Shown: positions 33,570 to 37,784 of the stretch, piece by piece
Layout: every line of letters begins with the position of its first letter
How positions within the stretch are numbered: position 1 is the stretch's first letter
Assembly (NCBI GenBank): GCA_023301795.1
Contig: JALZVU010000151.1
Span: 1 to 37,784 of the forward strand
DNA: 37,784 nt
Reading direction: 5' to 3'
Origin: Granulosicoccus sp.
Lineage (GTDB): Bacteria; Pseudomonadota; Gammaproteobacteria; Granulosicoccales; Granulosicoccaceae
Notes under the pieces: model-generated
Seen by the model: only the letters and a program-made list of their open reading frames with translations
Databases searched by the model: none
What the model was told of the DNA's origin: nothing
Translations under genes and position numbers: made by a program

Positions 33570-33576
33570 GCCTAAC
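33570..33576 (-). other. Candidate right-end core site of the array (GTTAGGC on minus strand)
   Basis: A single GTTRRRY-type core (plus-strand GCCTAAC) 132 bp upstream of the toxin start, the same distance at which the other cassettes meet the next attC. It is not followed by an attC body. It may be what is left of attI or an attC, or a non-specific insertion point. The rest of 33475-33729 contains no gene or repeat that I can support. Confidence 0.35.
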
Positions 33577-33729
33577 ACTAGACTTAGCAGTCACTCTGAC
33601 GCAAAACAACACGTCACACTGAAACATACCCCTCCGAAAGTACTCTGCCGTAGGTCAACTTCCAGCTGAAACCGACCACTCGTCACTCAGTCTCCCAGTC
33701 AGTAATTTAACCAACCACTAATACAAACA

Positions 33730-35421
33730 TCATTCCCGCGCAGGCTTATCGTCACTAAAATTCAACGTCACAAATTTAGGAAACCCCTGCCACCAAAGCC
33801 CCTTGATACGCTTACCGTCTTTTGAAACTTTGCCACTAAACCTACCATCGACATCATCTGAGCGAAATTTGAATTTCCGGCCATTCAAGCTGGCAGTGTC
33901 AACGGCGATCGCCTCGTTGTGTTGATCGGGGGAATACAATTCAATAACAGCCAGCTCACCGAACCCTGTGATCTTTGCGTACACAAGCAACCCATCTTCG
34001 CCGCCTATATAGGCCCACCAGTAGCCATGCATGCTGGCTAAATCACCTTGCATGGTGTCTTCCAGAATTTCGTTTAATCCGCTGGGCATTTGCTCAGAGA
34101 ACGTCATTGTCAGCTTGTATACTGTCTGATCTCCGGTCCCTTGACTCCAGCTGCCTCGCATTTCACGATCTTCCACAGTGCCCTCGTAGGTACCCGGCAC
34201 TGTCGGAAACACCGCAGAAAATTCATTGCCCACCACACTGGACTTAGCGGACAGTACCGCCTGATTACTCTGATCGATGCTGTAGAGAGCCACTTGCCCG
34301 TTAGGATCGATGTAGAACACCAGGCGCAATTTTTTCTTGCCGCTTACCAGCTCACCAGACCAGTACCCTGCCATAGATTGAAAATCACCCTCCACTGCCA
34401 TCTCATCAGAGACTGCTGCACTGTTAGCTAGAAAGACGCGTACCGTCTGATTTTCTGGATCCACTTGCAAGTCAGTGCGAAAACCCCCTGTGCCACCATC
34501 GTGACCTAGAACGGTGGCATTAATCCCCCAACCCAGGCCTTGACCCTCCATTCGCGGTTTTGCCACTTCCGCCATCGAAGTTGCCAAGCCTTCAGGAACA
34601 TCGGCGTCCCAATGCGCAGTGCCGAAACGCAACAGATCCTCCGCAGTGGAGATCATGCCACCCGCACCCACCAGTGAACTCAACCCCCAATGACTAACCA
34701 ATTTCCCAGCTACGTGGGGTGACGCCATTCGTTTGCGCGTAGATTCTGGTAATTGTGCAAAACTCGTAAGCACATCAGTACTTGTCATACCCAACGGATC
34801 TAGAATCTTGGCTTTCAGCAAATCACGATATGACTGTCCGTATATCTGTGTGACCACATAGCCTAAAATTCCGAAGCCATAGTTGGAATAGCTGTACTCG
34901 CCCACAGCATCCAGCTTTTTGGCCTGAAAATTTAACAGACTGTTTTGCAGTCGCTCCTCATCGTAGTGAGCATAGGGGTTCTGTTTGTCAGCGCCGTCAA
35001 ACAAATCCACCGGCAGTCTGGGTAATCCCGATGTGTGAGTGGCAAGCTCGCTCAGTGTTATGGAGTGAAAGGGGCTGTTTTTCTTGAATTCAAGGTCGCT
35101 CAGATGCATTGATACCGCATCATCAAAGCCAGCTCGATTCTCCCTTACTGCCTCAGCAAGCAAAATGGCCGTAAACACTTTGGTGATCGAACCAATCTCG
35201 AAAATCGTTTTTTCATCAGGCAGCAATCCACCTTCGCGAGTCTTCCCTGAGGAGGCGTATTCAGCACGATTATCCGCATGGTACGCAATTACCACCCCTT
35301 CTGAGGGCTGCTGCAAAATTGCATGATGCTTGTCAGCTTCGCTTTGAATCGACTGCGCCAATGCATTGTTCATAAGCAGGAAACAATAGGTGAGCAAGAT
35401 CAGTCTGTATTTCTTCGGCAT
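33730..35421 (-). CDS. Secreted serine hydrolase (class C beta-lactamase fold) with duplicated C-terminal module
   Basis: A 563-residue protein with a signal peptide (LILLTYCFLLMNNALAQ, cleavage near residue 22). The beta-lactamase/penicillin-binding domain (about 30-335) has all three motifs: SITK (S78, K81), YSN (Y178-N180) and HDGG (H307-G310). Two similar beta-rich modules follow, at about 345-440 and 459-555; both begin GD-x2-SM-x-GYW, contain LYS-x-DQ and end with a G-x-W-x-QG turn. Family members include D-aminopeptidases, esterases and lipid-directed hydrolases as well as beta-lactamases, so resistance should not be assumed. It probably acts in the periplasm or outside the cell. It lies right of the array and lacks an attC. 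Confidence 0.85.
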   Translation of the reverse strand: MPKKYRLILLTYCFLLMNNALAQSIQSEADKHHAILQQPSEGVVIAYHADNRAEYASSGKTREGGLLPDEKTIFEIGSITKVFTAILLAEAVRENRAGFDDAVSMHLSDLEFKKNSPFHSITLSELATHTSGLPRLPVDLFDGADKQNPYAHYDEERLQNSLLNFQAKKLDAVGEYSYSNYGFGILGYVVTQIYGQSYRDLLKAKILDPLGMTSTDVLTSFAQLPESTRKRMASPHVAGKLVSHWGLSSLVGAGGMISTAEDLLRFGTAHWDADVPEGLATSMAEVAKPRMEGQGLGWGINATVLGHDGGTGGFRTDLQVDPENQTVRVFLANSAAVSDEMAVEGDFQSMAGYWSGELVSGKKKLRLVFYIDPNGQVALYSIDQSNQAVLSAKSSVVGNEFSAVFPTVPGTYEGTVEDREMRGSWSQGTGDQTVYKLTMTFSEQMPSGLNEILEDTMQGDLASMHGYWWAYIGGEDGLLVYAKITGFGELAVIELYSPDQHNEAIAVDTASLNGRKFKFRSDDVDGRFSGKVSKDGKRIKGLWWQGFPKFVTLNFSDDKPARE

Positions 35422-35571
35422 TTAAACATCCAAGTAATGCACGCAACGGTTTTATAGTAAACCGGAAATACGGACGGGCATGTTGTCAATGAGATTACCC
35501 CACAGCAATCAAACAGCCCTCTAGATCTCTAAATAGCCTGTGCCTCTAAAGACCAGATTGCCGCTCAAGCC

Positions 35572-36642
35572 TTAAGACGACGTTGCATCCAACGCAGCCA
35601 GGTACGCATTAAGCCGCTCGCTACGCTCATTAGCAGGCAGATCAGCTGTAACCTTTGCAACCTCATAGAATGTCATGAGATCTTCTCCAGCTTCAAGATA
35701 CATTGCATAAAATGCGGGTACGAATCGGCGGTAGGTAGATACCGCTACCAACCTTGCATTATTCAGGTCACGCTTGAACCAGTTGTCATAACCTGCGAAT
35801 CCACTCCAGTCCACCTTAAGCGCTTCATAGTCAGTGCGCATCTGATCGAACACAGCAGCCTTTTGCTCCCGCATGGTTTGCTCGTCAATTTCTTGAGCAA
35901 ATGTATCCTGAAGTGCACGACGAGTTCCTCTGAGCAGCTGTACAAAATCCGCACCACGCGCAAGCGAGGCATCGTATTGTTCAATACGCTCAGTCTCACC
36001 ACGCTGCTCCAACCATTTACGGGTACCTACCTGCTCGACAAACGAGGCAAAGGCTTCATTAAAGTTGCTGTCATCTTTCACATACAGCACTTGATGAGCA
36101 AGCTCATGAAACAGAGTGCCTACGTAACGTACATCGCTACCGCGCAGCATGGTGTCCAGAACAGGGTCATCAAACCATCCCAGTGTGGAGTATGCCGATG
36201 CCCCGCCAACGACAACATCGTAATTCTGTTCCACAAGTCCGGCAGCGTATCCATTAGCATCCTCTTCGGCAAAATAACCTCGGTAGCTGACACACCCTGC
36301 CACTGGGAAACACCAGGTTTTGGGGGTCACGGAGAACTCTTCTGCTGCCACAACATTCCAGGTAACAGCCGTTCGCCCTGTTTCTACAAATGTGCTGTAG
36401 CTGTCGTTATCAGGCAGGCCTAGCTCCTCTGATGCAAACTGCCGTGCCGTTACCAAGGTCTGGAGTTTTTCCCGCAACTCAGGGGAGGTATCTGGACTTT
36501 CAATAACCTCCGCTATGGGCTGACGAGCATTCATCAGTTTTAGATGTCCCCCCACAGCCTGAGAGTAATAACCAATAGTGCTGCAGCCGGTTAAAGGCAC
36601 AAACACACCCAAGAATAGCACTGCGCGAATTCGAGAAATCAT
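35572..36642 (-). CDS. Lipoprotein zinc aminopeptidase-like protein (PF10023/COG4324 type)
   Basis: A 356-residue protein with a lipoprotein signal; the lipobox is LTGC with C20 as the lipidated residue. The zinc-binding helix is FHELAHQ (H179, E180, H183) and E196 in NEAFASFVE is the likely third ligand, the gluzincin pattern. GYYSQAVGGHLKL after the lipobox and YFAEEDANGYAA also fit the family called putative aminopeptidase. It would sit on the periplasmic side of a membrane. Its substrate has not been established for the family as far as I know. It is divergent from cca with 51 bp between starts. Confidence 0.82.
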   Translation of the reverse strand: MISRIRAVLFLGVFVPLTGCSTIGYYSQAVGGHLKLMNARQPIAEVIESPDTSPELREKLQTLVTARQFASEELGLPDNDSYSTFVETGRTAVTWNVVAAEEFSVTPKTWCFPVAGCVSYRGYFAEEDANGYAAGLVEQNYDVVVGGASAYSTLGWFDDPVLDTMLRGSDVRYVGTLFHELAHQVLYVKDDSNFNEAFASFVEQVGTRKWLEQRGETERIEQYDASLARGADFVQLLRGTRRALQDTFAQEIDEQTMREQKAAVFDQMRTDYEALKVDWSGFAGYDNWFKRDLNNARLVAVSTYRRFVPAFYAMYLEAGEDLMTFYEVAKVTADLPANERSERLNAYLAALDATSS

Positions 36643-36693
36643 GGTCGAGAGTGTACCATCGTTGAATATGAATTCTGAACCAGAGCAACGACA

Positions 36694-37784
36694 TTGAATA
36701 CCTATCTGGTGGGCGGGGCTGTCCGCGACAAACTACTCGGCCGTACCGTTGTTGACTGTGACTGGGTCGTGGTAGGCAGCACCCCCAAAGCCATGCTGAA
36801 TGCCGGCTACAAGCCGGTGGGCAAAGATTTCCCCGTGTTCCTGCATCCGAAAACGCATGAAGAATATGCACTGGCCAGAGTCGAACGAAAGACAGGTGCG
36901 GGCTATCACGGTTTCGACTTTATCACCGACTCCACGGTGACCCTTGAGGAGGATCTGAGCCGTCGCGATCTAACCATCAATGCCATGGCCAGCTCCGACG
37001 CCGGCGAGCTTATCGACCCCTACAACGGCAAAAGTGATCTAGAGAATCGGCTACTCAGACATGTTTCTGATGCGTTCATTGAAGATCCCGTTCGTGTGTT
37101 GCGCGTCGCAAGATTCATGGCCCGTTTTGCACACCTTGGTTTCACAGTGGCAGATGAGACCAAGGTGTTGATGCACTCCATGGTGAACAATGGCGAGGTC
37201 AGCAATCTGGTGGCTGAGCGCGTCTGGCAGGAAATGGAAGGTGCGCTGGCAGAACAGACGCCGCGAGCTTTTTTCGACACTCTCCTAGAGTGTGGGGCGC
37301 TGGAAGTCATCCTGCCTGAAGTTGCAGCACTGCACGGTATTCCACAAAAAGCTCAATGGCATCCAGAAATTGATAGCTACATTCACACCATGATGGTGCT
37401 TGAACAATGTGCCCTGTTAACTGATGAACCAAGCCCTCGATTCGCAGCCGTTTGTCACGATCTGGGCAAGGCCACCACGCCTGTGGATATTCTGCCAGCG
37501 CACCACGGCCATGAAGAAAGAGGCGCGAAGATCACCGAAGAACTGTGTGCACGTTTGAGAGTGCCCAAAAAGCCACGCGACCTTGCGATCATGACAGCGC
37601 GTTATCACACGCACTGCCACCGTGCTGACGAATTGAAAGCCACCACATTCGTCAAGACACTTCAGGCGCTGGATGTGATTCGTAAACCAGACAGATTCAA
37701 GGATTACTTGCTGGTGTGCGAAGCAGACAAAAAAGGCAGACTGGGATTTGAAGACAGACCCTATCCAAATGCAGCATTTATGGC
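36694..37784 (+). CDS. cca: CCA-adding tRNA nucleotidyltransferase (partial, 3' end outside window)
   Basis: The frame runs from TTG 36694 to the window end, 363 residues of an enzyme that is about 410 long in E. coli. It adds or repairs the 3' CCA of tRNAs. Visible motifs are YLVGGAVRD (4-12), the catalytic DCDW aspartates D21 and D23, SRRDLTINAMA, the DPVRVLRVARFMARF neck and an HD-domain signature AAVCHDLGK, as in the E. coli multifunctional type. An in-frame stop at 36676-36678 excludes an upstream start; the ATG at 36668 is in another frame. No good ribosome site precedes TTG. An ATG start for the N-terminus MNTYLVGG is thus replaced by TTG. Confidence 0.93.
   Translation, partial: MNTYLVGGAVRDKLLGRTVVDCDWVVVGSTPKAMLNAGYKPVGKDFPVFLHPKTHEEYALARVERKTGAGYHGFDFITDSTVTLEEDLSRRDLTINAMASSDAGELIDPYNGKSDLENRLLRHVSDAFIEDPVRVLRVARFMARFAHLGFTVADETKVLMHSMVNNGEVSNLVAERVWQEMEGALAEQTPRAFFDTLLECGALEVILPEVAALHGIPQKAQWHPEIDSYIHTMMVLEQCALLTDEPSPRFAAVCHDLGKATTPVDILPAHHGHEERGAKITEELCARLRVPKKPRDLAIMTARYHTHCHRADELKATTFVKTLQALDVIRKPDRFKDYLLVCEADKKGRLGFEDRPYPNAAFM

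Larger units (their letters stand above)
28451..33576 (-). mobile_element. Integron gene-cassette array without visible integrase
   Basis: Five cassettes lie head to tail on the minus strand, each a promoter-poor gene or gene pair followed 3' by an attC of 100-102 bp. All four complete attC sites have RYYYAAC at one end and a GTTRRRY-like core at the other and share internal blocks. Distances from each gene start to the next core site are alike (about 105-134 bp). The genes look more A/T-rich than the flanks and have unrelated functions, including a toxin-antitoxin pair, as is usual for sedentary chromosomal integrons. No intI tyrosine recombinase and no attI are in the window. The left limit is a half attC, the right limit a lone core site. 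Confidence 0.85.

Noticed and set aside
33442-33627. 61-codon minus-strand frame upstream of the toxin gene
   Set aside because: It overlaps the toxin-antitoxin promoter and the candidate array boundary, and has no family resemblance.
33730-35421. Serine hydrolase as a beta-lactamase resistance cassette
   Set aside because: There is no attC at its 3' end, and the SxxK/YxN/HxG motifs are shared with many non-lactamase hydrolases.

Overview
The window looks like a chromosomal segment of a marine or halophilic gammaproteobacterium. This rests on gene content (Soe-type sulfite dehydrogenase, ectoine synthase, PdxJ, bacterial-type Cca, an integron-style attC cassette array) and moderate base composition. 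I cannot place the genus.

Layout. 1-2725: a truncated class V aminotransferase, a DUF998-type membrane protein and a D-erythronate-dehydrogenase-like enzyme. 2845-13034: a dense cluster in several transcription units: carotenoid-desaturase-like flavoenzyme, BchC-like medium-chain dehydrogenase, a 6-pyruvoyltetrahydropterin-synthase (PTPS) homologue with an altered active site, GT4 glycosyltransferase, methyltransferase, a RibD-type reductase without deaminase, a GTP cyclohydrolase II fused to a degenerate DHBP-synthase-like domain, a CDP-alcohol phosphatidyltransferase, a UPF0104/flippase-like membrane protein and a YceI protein. 13125-15606: pdxJ, a stand-alone ectC, an SRPBCC protein and an NfsA-like nitroreductase. 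15770-21260: soeABC plus apbE on the minus strand. 21571-28357: NDUFA9-like SDR, a complete NitT/TauT-type ABC importer with a clear terminator, pirin, a 2OG-Fe(II) oxygenase and a HAD hydrolase. 28451-33576: an integron cassette array with four complete attC sites and one attC remnant, all in minus orientation, carrying an S66 peptidase, a DUF2314/DUF2185 protein, an FRG-domain protein, a flavodoxin-fold quinone reductase and a RelE-type toxin with its antitoxin. 33730-37784: a secreted serine hydrolase with a duplicated C-terminal module, a lipoprotein HExxH peptidase and a truncated cca.

How the genes work together. The strongest candidate for an undescribed system is the 2.8-12.4 kb cluster. 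GTP cyclohydrolase II and the RibD-like reductase would open GTP and reduce the ribosyl chain. The PTPS homologue, dehydrogenase, methyltransferase and glycosyltransferase would then tailor the product, and the CDP-alcohol transferase and flippase-like protein would attach it to a lipid or move it across the membrane. This is inference from family membership and order; the product is unknown. From memory, a similar PTPS-homologue/GTP cyclohydrolase II neighbourhood exists in Streptomyces, which would make it a widely conserved but uncharacterised pathway.

The second notable structure is the cassette array. No integrase or attI is visible, so it resembles a cluster of attC sites lacking an integrase, unless the integrase lies outside the window. 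Its terminal cassette holds a toxin-antitoxin pair with a near-consensus promoter whose -10 overlaps a perfect 16-bp palindrome.
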